Below are positions 23,891 to 33,200 of a DNA stretch of 38,131 nt, in pieces. The position numbers were made by a program, and so were the translations under genes. The notes beneath the pieces were generated by a model. It was not told where the DNA came from. It saw only the letters and a list, made by a program, of their open reading frames with translations, and searched no databases. Position 1 is the first letter of the stretch, and each line of letters begins with the position of its first letter. Origin of the DNA: Solobacterium sp. GTDB taxonomy: Bacteria; Bacillota_I; Bacilli_A; Erysipelotrichales; Erysipelotrichaceae. Location of the stretch: positions 1 to 38,131 of the forward strand of contig JAFWCM010000278.1 of NCBI GenBank assembly GCA_017536885.1. Direction: 5' to 3'.

Positions 23891-25162
23891 TCAGTCCGTA
23901 AAATCCATGATATAGGTGCCGACGATCACCTGGTCACCGCTCACGCAGCCCGCCTTGCGCAATGCCGCATCAACGCCCATCTTGGCAAGGGTTCTCGCAA
24001 ATGCGTAGGTGTCGTCATCGTTGTCGAAGTTCACCTGCTCGGCAAGGCGGTCGACCTTTGCGCTCTCCACCTTCCAGCGGTGATTGCCGAGATTGATGAT
24101 TTCAAAGTCGGGACGCTTCGGTTCATAGCGGTAGACGACCACTTCTTCCTTCGGCTCCTCTTCCTTCTCCTTCTCTCTCGCTGCTTCGATTTCGGCCATG
24201 GCGCGGTAGAGCACCGCGTCAATGCCGGTCTTTGTCAGGGTGCTGATTTCAAAGACTTCAAGATCCGGGTAGGCTTCCCGGAATTTCACGATCATCTCTT
24301 CCGATTCGTCGGTATCCATCTTGTTGGCGGCGACGATCTGCGGCCGCGATGCGAGCTCTTCGTCATACTGGCGCAGTTCTTCGTTGATGATGCGGTAATC
24401 CTCTATCGGATCTCTCTCCCATCCGCTCATGTCGATCAGATGGATCAATACCCGGCATCTTCTGATATGGCGGAGAAACTCATGACCGAGTCCTTTTCCG
24501 TCGGCCGCCCCTTCAATGAGCCCCGGCATATCCGCCAGAACAAAGCTGCGCTCATCGGGAAGCGTGACCACGCCGATATTGGGATCGATCGTGGTGAAGG
24601 GATAATCGGCAATCTGAGGCCTTGCCCTGGTGACCACCGAAAGGAAGGTGGATTTGCCGACACTCGGAAAGCCGATCAGTCCGGCATCCGCAAGCAGGCG
24701 CAGTTCAATCTGAAGATCGAAGCTTTCGCCGATCTCGCCCGGCTGGGCATATTCCGGCGCATCGTTTCTTGCGGTCGCAAAATGACAGTTGCCGAGTCCC
24801 CCTTTTCCTCCGCGCGCGATCATGACGATCTGGTGGGGTCTTGTGAGATCAGCGAGAAGATCGCCGTTGGCCGCATTTCTCACCATGGTGCCGAGCGGCA
24901 CCTTGATCGTCACATCTTCGCCGTCCGCTCCGTGCATCTTCTTCGTCTTGCCGGGTTCGCCGTTGCCGGCTTTCACCGTCCGGGTAAAGCGAAGCTTGGT
25001 CAGTGTTGTTTCATTGGTATCCACCTGAATGTAGATATGGCCGCCGCGGCCGCCGTCCCCGCCGAAGGGACCGCCGTTGGCGTAGTATTTCTCGTGTCTC
25101 CAGGCAACGCAGCCTTTTCCGCCGTCGCCTGCTTTCACTTTGATTCTGATGAGATCAATCAT
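23891..25162 (-). CDS. obgE: Obg-family GTPase (CgtA)
   Basis: This 423-residue GTPase takes part in 50S subunit assembly and stress signalling. The glycine-rich Obg domain covers residues 1-158 (repeats such as GGDGGRGG). The G domain has G1 GFPSVGKS (164-171), G3 DMPG (211-214) and G4 NKMD (280-283). The C-terminal OCT domain covers about 340-423 and is present as in other Firmicutes. It lies 53 bases after rpmA, with a hairpin in the gap, and eight bases before ruvA. Confidence 0.96.
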   Translation of the reverse strand: MIDLIRIKVKAGDGGKGCVAWRHEKYYANGGPFGGDGGRGGHIYIQVDTNETTLTKLRFTRTVKAGNGEPGKTKKMHGADGEDVTIKVPLGTMVRNAANGDLLADLTRPHQIVMIARGGKGGLGNCHFATARNDAPEYAQPGEIGESFDLQIELRLLADAGLIGFPSVGKSTFLSVVTRARPQIADYPFTTIDPNIGVVTLPDERSFVLADMPGLIEGAADGKGLGHEFLRHIRRCRVLIHLIDMSGWERDPIEDYRIINEELRQYDEELASRPQIVAANKMDTDESEEMIVKFREAYPDLEVFEISTLTKTGIDAVLYRAMAEIEAAREKEKEEEPKEEVVVYRYEPKRPDFEIINLGNHRWKVESAKVDRLAEQVNFDNDDDTYAFARTLAKMGVDAALRKAGCVSGDQVIVGTYIMDFTD

Positions 25163-25175
25163 AGGAACCTCCCTT

Positions 25176-25205
25176 CACGAAAGAATGCCCCTGAATCAGG
25201 GGCAT
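25176..25205 (-). terminator. Hairpin between rpmA and obgE
   Basis: ATGCCCCTGA and TCAGGGGCAT (25185-25205) form a near-perfect palindrome with a one-base centre. It is followed on the minus strand by TCTTTCG, a poor U-tract. It may be a partial terminator or RNA stability/processing element that separates ribosomal protein output from obgE. Confidence 0.45.
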
Positions 25206-25215
25206 CGTTCTTCTC

Positions 25216-25500
25216 TTAGGCCTGCGGATATACCGAAACCTGTTTCTTCGAGCGTCCGAGCCGTTCGTAGCGAACGACACCGTCGGCTGTCGCAAACAAT
25301 GTATCATCCCCGCCGCGGCTGACATTCTTGCCCGGGAAAATCCGGGTTCCGCGCTGGCGGTAAATGATGGAGCCGGCAGAGCAGTACTGACCGTCAGCGA
25401 CCTTTGCGCCAAGACGTCTTCCTGCGGAGTCACGGCCGTTCTTTGTGGAAGATACACCCTTCTTGGATGCGAACAGCTGGTCATTAAGAATGAATTTCAT
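25216..25500 (-). CDS. rpmA: 50S ribosomal protein L27 with cleavable N-terminal extension
   Basis: This 94-residue protein has its N-terminal extension ending in NDQLF directly before ASKKG. That is the Firmicutes layout in which Prp cuts between F10 and A11, so the mature N-terminus can reach the peptidyl transferase centre. The core ([33 protein letters not shown]) is standard. It lies three bases after prp, the gene of the protease that should process it. Confidence 0.96.
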   Translation of the reverse strand: MKFILNDQLFASKKGVSSTKNGRDSAGRRLGAKVADGQYCSAGSIIYRQRGTRIFPGKNVSRGGDDTLFATADGVVRYERLGRSKKQVSVYPQA

Positions 25501-25503
25501 GGT

Positions 25504-25818
25504 TTACACCTCCGTCATATGAATTTTCAGAAAATCAGAATGGACATACTCAATTGTCTTCAACTGAGATATGCCGGTCTTCAGGATGACCTGAAGATCA
25601 TGTGAATCATCGCCATCGGCGCTGATTGAGACATAGCCGGATTTCACCTTTATCGGGATTTCATATCCGGCCTCATCGATTGCGTTGCACAATCCTGTAG
25701 TGACCGCACTAACCTCGGCACAGACGAGATCTTTTCCGTAGTCATCCGAGAGTGCGTGTCCCTGAACCTGAATGCGCAGGATACGGCCCTTATGGGTCGT
25801 AACACCGGCATTGATCAC
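25504..25818 (-). CDS. prp: Ribosomal-processing cysteine protease Prp (YsxB)
   Basis: This 104-residue protein cleaves the N-terminal extension of L27. The catalytic pair is visible as H21 in the QGHA segment and C33 in DLVCAEVSA. The rest (TTGLCNAIDEAG, then a C-terminal LKTIEYVH segment) fits the family. It lies between rplU (four bases) and rpmA (three bases), the usual order in Firmicutes. Confidence 0.93.
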   Translation of the reverse strand: MINAGVTTHKGRILRIQVQGHALSDDYGKDLVCAEVSAVTTGLCNAIDEAGYEIPIKVKSGYVSISADGDDSHDLQVILKTGISQLKTIEYVHSDFLKIHMTEV

Positions 25819-25822
25819 CGAA

Positions 25823-26134
25823 TTAAGCCTCGATGGATTCGACGGTCAGCTTTGTATACGGCTGACGATGTCCCTGACGACGACGGGTGCTTCCCTTCTT
25901 CTGCTTGTACTTGAAGATGCGCACCTTCTTTTCCTTGCCCTGCTTTTCGACCTTGCAGGTAACCTTCGCACCGTCAACATACGGTGTTCCTACTCTGGTT
26001 GCCGCATCGCTTACCAGAACGACCTTGTCAAAGACAACGGTATCGCCCGGCTCAGCTGTGAGCTTTTCGACAAAGATGGCCTGGTCTTTCTCGACCTTGA
26101 CCTGTTTTCCGCCTGTTTCGATTACTGCGTACAT
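25823..26134 (-). CDS. rplU: 50S ribosomal protein L21
   Basis: This 103-residue protein starts [11 protein letters not shown] and has the [20 protein letters not shown] block that contacts 23S rRNA. It is the first gene of the rplU-prp-rpmA-obgE-ruvAB cluster. An AGGAGG ribosome binding site lies seven bases before the ATG. It is preceded by a leader of about 100 bases and a strong promoter. Confidence 0.97.
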   Translation of the reverse strand: MYAVIETGGKQVKVEKDQAIFVEKLTAEPGDTVVFDKVVLVSDAATRVGTPYVDGAKVTCKVEKQGKEKKVRIFKYKQKKGSTRRRQGHRQPYTKLTVESIEA

Positions 26135-26239
26135 AACTTACACCTCCTGACTGCTAATCTTAAGACGCGCCATTAAGGGGGCTTTCGCACTTATCCCTGT
26201 TCTGAGCGGTTACAGACCTCCGTTCAAGAGGACTGAAAC
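26135..26239 (-). ncRNA. Probable L21 autoregulatory leader
   Basis: The rplU transcript would carry a leader of about 105 bases between its promoter and ATG. Firmicutes rplU genes often carry the L21 leader, a structured RNA thought to bind L21 and repress its own synthesis. Position and length fit, and a GCGAAAGC-type hairpin near 26184 is visible. I cannot verify the full consensus by eye. Confidence 0.5.
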
Positions 26240-26245
26240 ACAAAG

Positions 26246-26274
26246 ATGATATCAGTTCGGGCGTACTGCGTCAA
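26246..26274 (-). promoter_or_regulatory. Promoter of the rplU operon
   Basis: TTGACG (26269-26274) and TATCAT (26246-26251) on the minus strand are 17 bases apart. Confidence 0.82.
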
Positions 26275-26346
26275 TGAAAATCTTTCATTTTTCAGACCTT
26301 TTCTCCATAAATATCGCATTTGCCCTGCCGCGAGGTTCTTAAGCCG

Positions 26347-26395
26347 AAAAAACAGAGAAGCAGAAACTCACAGTCAGCGCATCAGACGATTTCTG
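26347..26395 (-). terminator. Weak terminator candidate after the PAP2 gene
   Basis: On the minus strand CAGAAA (26395-26390) can pair with TTTCTG (26366-26361). A run of six T (26352-26347) follows eight bases later. The loop is long, so this is weak. It lies about 55 bases past the PAP2 stop. Confidence 0.3.
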
Positions 26396-26448
26396 AACCC
26401 GCTTTTTCAAGATGCATGAGCTGAGAACTGTCCGGTATTTTTGCAGAG

Positions 26449-27378
26449 CTAACGGGAAGGAGTTTCTGTTCCCCTTTCTTCCATTCGCTTCAGAATCCGG
26501 TCATATCCCAGCACGAATGCATATCCTATGATTCCGGCGGCGGATACATCACTGAGAAAATGTGCCCCGAGAATGAGCCTTGTACCCATAACGAATACCG
26601 CAAAAATCATCCCGGCCGCGATCAGCTGTCTGCGTTTTGTTCGGAGCGATTCAAAACAGGAGGAACCGAGAAGAAGAGGTATGGTCACGCAGGAGGCAAG
26701 AACCACGTGGCCGCTGGGAAACGAGCGGAATTCGCCGGAGGGAAGGCCGTATTCTGCCATCATGGCCGCCGCATCCGGAAACCGGGTATACCAGGGGATA
26801 AAATAGATTCCCTCATAGCCGAGCACCAGCGTTCTGTATCTCGGCCGGCAGAAGAAGTGCTTCATCCCCTGCATCAGAAGAAACCCCGCAAACATCATCA
26901 GAAACGCCGCAATCGCCTTCTTCGCAAGATCCCTGTCATCCGATCGCTCCGCCAGTCTGTAACCGAGGAAAAACATCGGATATTCCAGAAAAAGAGCGAT
27001 CAGAGCAATGGCAGTCATATTCCCGTCGAGGGAGGGATACACCCCGCCCATGCAGTCCGCATCGAGAAGCGGTCCCGCTCCGGCAATCCCGGAAGACATC
27101 GCAGCAATCACAGCGATCCCCCCAAGGACAATCTTTTTCAGATCGGAAGAACTGCCGTGAACGATCCGCTGGAAGACAGCCCCGAAAAGCATTACACCCG
27201 AAGCCGCAAAAGGATACTGCCCGATCGTCGTCAGAATCGTCACAAAGACATTCCGCGGAAGATAAACAGAATCCGCAATTCTTTCATCAAAAAAGCTTCC
27301 GAGAATCAGTCCGGCAAACAGGAAAGCATACATAAGAATAAACAGTTTCTTTTCGTCTTCGCTCATTTTCACTTTCAT
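26449..27378 (-). CDS. PAP2-superfamily membrane phosphatase
   Basis: This 309-residue integral membrane protein has the three PAP2 catalytic motifs: K173 to R178-P179 in KHFFCRPR, PSGH at 221-224, and R267 to H273 and D277 in RLILGAHFLSD. Such enzymes remove phosphate from lipid pyrophosphates or phosphatidic acid on the outer membrane face. Undecaprenyl pyrophosphate recycling is one possibility that would fit the cell-wall PBP gene nearby, but the sequence does not prove it. The ATG at 27378 has GGAGG seven bases upstream. It is last in the dnaE-RR-HK-methyltransferase-PAP2 run. The 107-base gap before it contains a 26-codon frame that ends in TATGA overlapping its start. Confidence 0.88.
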   Translation of the reverse strand: MKVKMSEDEKKLFILMYAFLFAGLILGSFFDERIADSVYLPRNVFVTILTTIGQYPFAASGVMLFGAVFQRIVHGSSSDLKKIVLGGIAVIAAMSSGIAGAGPLLDADCMGGVYPSLDGNMTAIALIALFLEYPMFFLGYRLAERSDDRDLAKKAIAAFLMMFAGFLLMQGMKHFFCRPRYRTLVLGYEGIYFIPWYTRFPDAAAMMAEYGLPSGEFRSFPSGHVVLASCVTIPLLLGSSCFESLRTKRRQLIAAGMIFAVFVMGTRLILGAHFLSDVSAAGIIGYAFVLGYDRILKRMEERGTETPSR

Positions 27379-27485
27379 ACGTGATCCTCCAGTTTCTGTT
27401 CTTTTTCCAACAAACCGATCCGCATCGAATCCGTACCGGTCATGATCAGATCCATTGCCCGGATTTTCGTCCGCAGATAATGTGT

Positions 27486-28187
27486 TCAGGCTTCCGAATC
27501 ATCCGTCCCCCTGGGTTCCGGGTAAGATCCATCCTCATGAAGCCGGTCGAGATAGACGCAGGGAAGCACGTGAAGATGTTCCTCATTCCGGCGCACAAAT
27601 TCCATCAATGCCCGCTTTGCCTTGCCGCGGCGATGATCATAAGCGACCTGCAATCGGGAAAGATACAAACCGGCGCTCTCTGCTTCGGAAAGGATCTCAT
27701 CCATCATCTCATGCGGGTAGATCACATCCAGTCTGCCCTCACTGCACAGCAGCCGGCGACTGTGAACGAAGAGCTCCCGGGGAGTCAGCGTATCGGTAAA
27801 GCGGGCAGCCCTGCGGTAGGGATTTCTGCTTTTGAGCGATTCCTTCGTGCTCGTGAAAAACGGCGGATTGCATACGACGAGAGAAAACGGATCGCCTTCA
27901 TACTCCTGCAGAGAACAGACCCGAAGATCCCCGAAAGCGCCGTTTTGTTCGAGGTTTTCCTTCGCAAGTTCAATCACCTCGTCAAACAGATCAATTCCGG
28001 AAAGGCTCTTTGGTCCATGCAGGAATGCATACAGAAGAAGCACGCCGTTGTTGGTTCCGATATCGAGCACCGTATCCTCCGGCCTCGGGGTCAGGAAGCG
28101 GCCGAGCAGTTCGCTGTCACAGCTGAAGTGATACATCTCTTTGCCCTGGCGGATCCGATACGGGGTTTTGTACAGGTAGTCCATCAC
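27486..28187 (-). CDS. TrmN6-like tRNA1(Val) A37 N6-methyltransferase
   Basis: This Rossmann-fold SAM-dependent methyltransferase has 233 residues from GTG 28187, or 232 from ATG 28184. SAM motif I is VLDIGTNNGVLLL (D42, G44), and the catalytic motif is NPPF (107-110), typical of N6-adenine methyltransferases. The overall layout matches the Firmicutes YabB/TrmN6 group, which modifies A37 of tRNA-Val. The start overlaps the histidine kinase stop (GTGA for the GTG, TGATG for the ATG); AGAGG lies seven or ten bases upstream, so either start is possible. The exact tRNA target is inferred from the family. Confidence 0.85.
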   Translation of the reverse strand: MMDYLYKTPYRIRQGKEMYHFSCDSELLGRFLTPRPEDTVLDIGTNNGVLLLYAFLHGPKSLSGIDLFDEVIELAKENLEQNGAFGDLRVCSLQEYEGDPFSLVVCNPPFFTSTKESLKSRNPYRRAARFTDTLTPRELFVHSRRLLCSEGRLDVIYPHEMMDEILSEAESAGLYLSRLQVAYDHRRGKAKRALMEFVRRNEEHLHVLPCVYLDRLHEDGSYPEPRGTDDSEA

Positions 28188-29641
28188 TCTTTTACCTCTT
28201 TGGGACTGCAGATCTCAAACCAGAACAGGCTGCCCTTTTCCGAAGAGGTCACAACGCCGTATTTTGCGTGATGGCTGTCGAGAATCGCCTTGACGATCGA
28301 AAGACCAAGACCGGTCGAGCTCATGGAGCGCGAGAAGGAACGGCTCGATTTCTGATAGCGGTCCCAGATCAGCGGCAGTTCCGCCTCGGGAATCCCCTCT
28401 CCCTCATCCTGCACTTCCACCCGGACGGTCTCCTCATCTTCCTTGAGAAAGGCGCGGATCGTGATGGTCTTGCCGTCGGGGCTGTGCTTGACCGCATTGG
28501 AGAGGAAGTTGTAGATGACTTCCGTGATCTTGGTCTCATCCCCATAGACGGTGAGGCTTTCCGGAATCTCCATGACCACGTTCAGATTTCTCTCATCGAT
28601 CATGACGGTGAACAGGCGGACCACCTTGCGGATCACGGAGGAGAGATCGAAGTTGCTTTCCTTCAGCACATAGGTCCCGCTCTGCAGCTTGGACAGTTCG
28701 CTCATATCCACGACCAGCTTGTCGAGGTAATCCGCTTCCGAGATGATGACATCGAGATGTTCATCCCGCTTGGCGGGATTGTCGCCGGAGATATCGCGGA
28801 TCATCTCCGCATAGGCGCGGATCGAGGTGAGCGGCGTCTTGATGTCATGGCTCACATTGGCGATGAGATCCTTCCGCAGCTCATCGATCTTGGCAAGCTT
28901 GTCGGTCGCGTCATTGAGTGCATGGGCAAGTTCCTTGGTTTCGGTAAAGCTGCCGCCGGAAAAGGATACGCTGTAATCCGCATCCGCCAGGCGGTCTGCC
29001 TCCCGGTTCATCTCCACGATCGGACGCGTCAGCCGGCTGGAGAGATACAGGGAGATCAGCGATGCCGCAAGGATCACGATGATCGTGTAGAAGATATACT
29101 GCTGGCCGAAAAAGCTGACGATGGAATCCACCGGCTCCAGCGGCGAGTTGACATACAGATAGAAATTCACGAGTTCCATGGGAATCTTCCGGCCGTACAC
29201 CACCATATCCTGACCGGTCCGCTCGTTGATGATATTCAGACTGCACTCCCCGCTGCTTTCATCGAGGAGGTTTTTCATCTGCCTGCCGTCGGAGGTATTG
29301 AGGGAGCTGTCGGTGCGGGCATTTGCGTTGAACACGCAGCCGCTGCCGAGGCTGTCGGCGGAATAGACCATGACGCCCCGCGAGTTATAGACAGCGACGC
29401 AGACGTTGTTGTCCACCGCAACCTGAAAAGCGCGGTGAATCGACGCGCTGTTCTGATTATCCTCAATGACATACCGCTGGATCTCGTTGCTGACTTCCTT
29501 GACGGTCTGCAGCTTGTTGTTCCGGTAATACGGCTTGACCAGGGAGAACTGAAGCACCCCGAGCACCAGCACGACAAGGATTGCAAACCCCATGAAGAAC
29601 AGCCACATGGAGAAGCGGATGCCTCTGAAATCAAGCTTCAA
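28184..29641 (-). CDS. Two-component sensor histidine kinase
   Basis: This 485-residue membrane kinase has TM1 at about 13-35, an extracytoplasmic sensor domain to about 182, TM2 at about 183-200 and a HAMP domain to about 255. The HisKA domain has the phospho-accepting H265 in NVSHDIKTPL. The HATPase domain has an N box with N378, a G1 box DEGEGIP (D412) and a G2 box STGLGLSIVKA (G444). It phosphorylates the response regulator whose gene overlaps its start by 11 bases. The sensor domain has no recognisable ligand motif. Placement between dnaE and a tRNA methyltransferase gives no clue to the signal. Confidence 0.94.
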   Translation of the reverse strand: MKLDFRGIRFSMWLFFMGFAILVVLVLGVLQFSLVKPYYRNNKLQTVKEVSNEIQRYVIEDNQNSASIHRAFQVAVDNNVCVAVYNSRGVMVYSADSLGSGCVFNANARTDSSLNTSDGRQMKNLLDESSGECSLNIINERTGQDMVVYGRKIPMELVNFYLYVNSPLEPVDSIVSFFGQQYIFYTIIVILAASLISLYLSSRLTRPIVEMNREADRLADADYSVSFSGGSFTETKELAHALNDATDKLAKIDELRKDLIANVSHDIKTPLTSIRAYAEMIRDISGDNPAKRDEHLDVIISEADYLDKLVVDMSELSKLQSGTYVLKESNFDLSSVIRKVVRLFTVMIDERNLNVVMEIPESLTVYGDETKITEVIYNFLSNAVKHSPDGKTITIRAFLKEDEETVRVEVQDEGEGIPEAELPLIWDRYQKSSRSFSRSMSSTGLGLSIVKAILDSHHAKYGVVTSSEKGSLFWFEICSPKEVKE

Positions 29642-30299
29642 ACTTGTACCCCATTCCTCTTACGGTCACAATATAATCCCGGTACGGGCCGAGATTGTGT
29701 CTCAGCATTTTGATATGCGTATCCACGGTCCGATCATCGCCGAAGTAATCGTAATTCCATACTTCCTCCAGAAGCTTCGTCCGTGACAGCGCGGTGTTTC
29801 TGTGCTCTGTCATATAGAGCAAAAGGTCGATTTCCTTGGGGGTGAGATTTGCCCGCTCCCCGTCCACGAGAACCACCCGGCCTCTGGGATCAATTTCGAG
29901 GCCGCCGAATTTCAGCATGCCGGAAGCGGGTTCCGTCTTGGGGCTGCGTTCGATCACGACCTTCACCCTTGCCATCAGCTCCTTGGGAGAAAACGGCTTG
30001 ATCACGTAGTCATCCACGCCCAGTTCAAATCCGAACAGCTTGTCGTATTCCTCCTGGCGGGCGCTTAGCATGATAATCGGCACCGGCCGGATCCTGCGGA
30101 TTTCCCGGCAGGCGGAAAACCCATCCAGCTTCGGCATCATGATATCCAGTATCACACAGTCATATTCGTTGTTCTTTACGAGCTCGATCGCTTCCAGCCC
30201 GTCTTCCGCTTCATCGGTTTCATATCCGTTCAGCTGTGCGTATTCGCGCACGACTTCGCGGATGTTCTTTTCATCATCTACGATCAGGAGTCTGCTCAT
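29631..30299 (-). CDS. OmpR-family response regulator
   Basis: This 222-residue regulator has a receiver domain with acidic residues D8 and D9, phospho-acceptor D52 (LDIMMPKLDG), and a conserved Lys in YVIKPFSPKEL near residue 102. A winged-helix DNA-binding domain (about 125-222) ends in VRGMGYKFE. The gene begins inside the 3' end of dnaE (26-base overlap), with a GGAGGG ribosome binding site in the dnaE coding sequence. It overlaps the kinase gene at its own 3' end. Confidence 0.95.
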   Translation of the reverse strand: MSRLLIVDDEKNIREVVREYAQLNGYETDEAEDGLEAIELVKNNEYDCVILDIMMPKLDGFSACREIRRIRPVPIIMLSARQEEYDKLFGFELGVDDYVIKPFSPKELMARVKVVIERSPKTEPASGMLKFGGLEIDPRGRVVLVDGERANLTPKEIDLLLYMTEHRNTALSRTKLLEEVWNYDYFGDDRTVDTHIKMLRHNLGPYRDYIVTVRGMGYKFEA

Positions 30300-33200
30300 G
30301 TGTCCCTCCGTTGTCCCCCCATACCGTTATGGCAGAGGCGATGCACTTTCCGTCGTTTCCCATTTTACCATCAAAGGTGATATAGATGCCTTTTCTCAGA
30401 ATGGATTCGTATTTCTGAAACTGTCTCGGCATCACGAGAAGATCAAGATCCGCGGTCTCATCGCTGAGCCTGACAAACGCCATGCGCTCCCCGCGCTTGG
30501 TGATGTGAGGTCTTACAAGACTCACAAAGGCAAACCCGCGCACATCGCCTTCCATGGCCTGAATCTGATTCAGCCTCGGCAGGCGGATATTCCACTGTTT
30601 CCGCAGTTCGATGATCGGATCTTCCCCCAGCGTAAAGCCGAGCGCTTCGATCTCCTTTTCCCGGATCAGAACCGCCTCATCATAGCGCTTCATCAGAACC
30701 GGCCGGGAGACGAGTTCGGGATTGATGCTCATCTGCCCGTTGGCCTCGATCCGGATCAGTTCCGCATAGCTGACCGCTTCATCGAGCCCTTCCTTCATCG
30801 TCGTCCGGGTTTCCCCGAAGCAGTCGAGTGCCCCGCCGTCGATCAGGCTTTCGATATTCGCCCGGCTGATCCGGTGCACCAGTGCCCTTGCGACAAATTC
30901 AAAGTAATCCGCATAAGGACCGTTTTCCCGTTCCTTCGCAATCGTCTCGGCCGCGGCGGTGCCGATCCCGCGGATCAGCGACAGCGGCAGCCGGATCGCT
31001 CCGTCTGTGATCAAAGAGACGGATGAGGATGCATTGACATCGGGGCCGAGCACCGGGATATCCTTCCGCCGGCATTCTTCGATATACTGGCTGATTTTGA
31101 CATGATCGCCAAGCGAGCCGTCAAACAGGCTGGCATAGAAAATCAGCGGGTGGTTGGCCTTGAGCCAGGCGGTCTGCCAGGCGACCAGTCCATAGGCAAC
31201 GGCATGGGATTTATTGAAGCCGTAGCCGCCGAACTTCAGCACCAGGGAGAAGAGCTCTTCCGCCTTCTCTCTGCTGTAGCCGTTCTTCACGCATCCGTGC
31301 ACGAATGCATCCTTCATGTTCAGGAGTTCCTGTTCCTTCTTCTTGGACATCGCCTTGCGCATCGTATCCGCTTCCGCCAGGGTGAACCCGGCCGCGATCT
31401 CGGCGGTGCGCATGGACTGTTCCTGATAGATCATGACCCCATAGGTATCTTCCAGCACCGGTTTCAGTTCTTCGCTCGGGTAGACGATCTTATCGGGATG
31501 GGTCTTGTTTTCAAGATACAGGGGAATACTGTCGACACTGGCCGGCCGGTACAGGGCAAGGGCCGCAACGACATCGGAAAACCCATCCGGAACGATCTTC
31601 CGCAGAAGGCTCTTCATGCCTTCCGATTCAAACTGGAAGACGCCGCTGGTATCCGCCCTCTGAAACAGGGCCAGGGTCGGCCGGTCCTCAAGGGAGATCT
31701 TCATGATGTCAAAGCCCGGATCCTTTTCCTTGATCACCCGGACCATGGAATCGATCATCGTGAGGTTGCGCAGGCCGAGGAAATCCATCTTGATGAGACC
31801 CCTCTCCTCAAGGTAATCCTTCGTGTACTGGGTGGTCAGAGAATCCTGCGATTCCTTCGAAAGCGGCAGGATTTCAATCAGCGGACGGCTGCTCATGACG
31901 ATACCGGCGGCGTTGATCGAGCGGTGTCTCGGCAGGCCTTCCATCTTTGCGGAGGCCCGAAAGAGAGTCTTGTATTTTTCCTGGGAGGTCACGATCTGGC
32001 GCAGGCGGTTATTCTGTACCAGCGCTTCCTTCAGGGTAATGCCGGGGGTATTTGGAATCATCCGGCAGAGCATGTCGATTTCATGCGAGGCAATCCCCAT
32101 CGCCTTGCCGAGATCCCTCAGCACCGCCTTGGCGCCGAGGGTATTGAAGGTAACGATATTGGCGGTATGGTCCATCCCGTATTTCTCCCGCACATAGCGG
32201 ATCACCTCCTGCCTGCGGTTGTCGGGGATATCCGTATCAATATCCGGCATCGTCTGGCGGGAGGGATTCAGAAAGCGTTCAAAGAGAAGATTGTATTGAA
32301 TCGGATCCACCATCGTGATCCCGAGGCAATAGGAAACAAGTGACCCGGCGGCCGAACCCCGGCCGGGGCCGACATAGATGCCCTGCTTTCTGGCGAAGCG
32401 GATGAAATCGTAGACAATCAGAAAGTAATCCGCAAAGTTCATGCGGCCGATGATATCGAGTTCATAGCGAAGCCGCTTCACGTATTCCAATGGTTTCGCA
32501 CCGCCGGTCCGCTTGGAAAGACCGGCAAGGCATAACTGGCTCAGATACTGAATCGAGGTCAGACCCTGAACCGTCGCAAAGGCCGGAAGCCCGGTCTTTT
32601 CTCCGTCCGATACGGCATTGCACATAGCGGCGATCTCATCGGTTCTCTCTAAATCAGCAGGCGGATAAAGAGATGCCATCTCCTCTCTGGAAAGAAGATA
32701 TCTGCCGTTGATCTGCGGCAGAGAGGTGTCGCTGAGATTTCTCTGTAAGCGCACCGCTGTCATCATCCGGTACAGCTTCGCTTCGTTTTCCCGCAGATAG
32801 AAGATTTTGTTTACCGCAGCGCATCTGATGCTTAGAGATGCGGCACACCTTCGCAGCAGCCGGTTCTTGAGCTTCCACATCCCCGATTCCTGATAGGAAA
32901 CCGCAATATCAAAGGCGGGAAGATCTTCTTTGAGCTTTGTGAGCTTTGTGAGAATCTCCTGCTGATTTTCCTGCAGCAGTGCCGAATCGCACCATCCCCC
33001 TTCGCCATAGGCAATGACAAAGATGCCGGAGAGATGGAAAAGAAACTCCTCATAGCTCACCGGTTCTTCCTGACTGCAGGCCAGAGTGGAAAGATACGAA
33101 AGATTTGAAAAGCCGCTGTTGGTCTTGGCTAAAAGCAGAAACGGAACCGTATCCTCTTCCAGCTTCACATCGAGTTCCAGGCCGAAAATCGGCTTGATGC

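Noticed and set aside
27381-27461. 26-codon minus-strand frame ending in TATGA at the PAP2 start
   Set aside because: The stop-start overlap is attractive, but there is no ribosome binding site and no recognisable peptide. Overlaps of this kind arise easily by chance.
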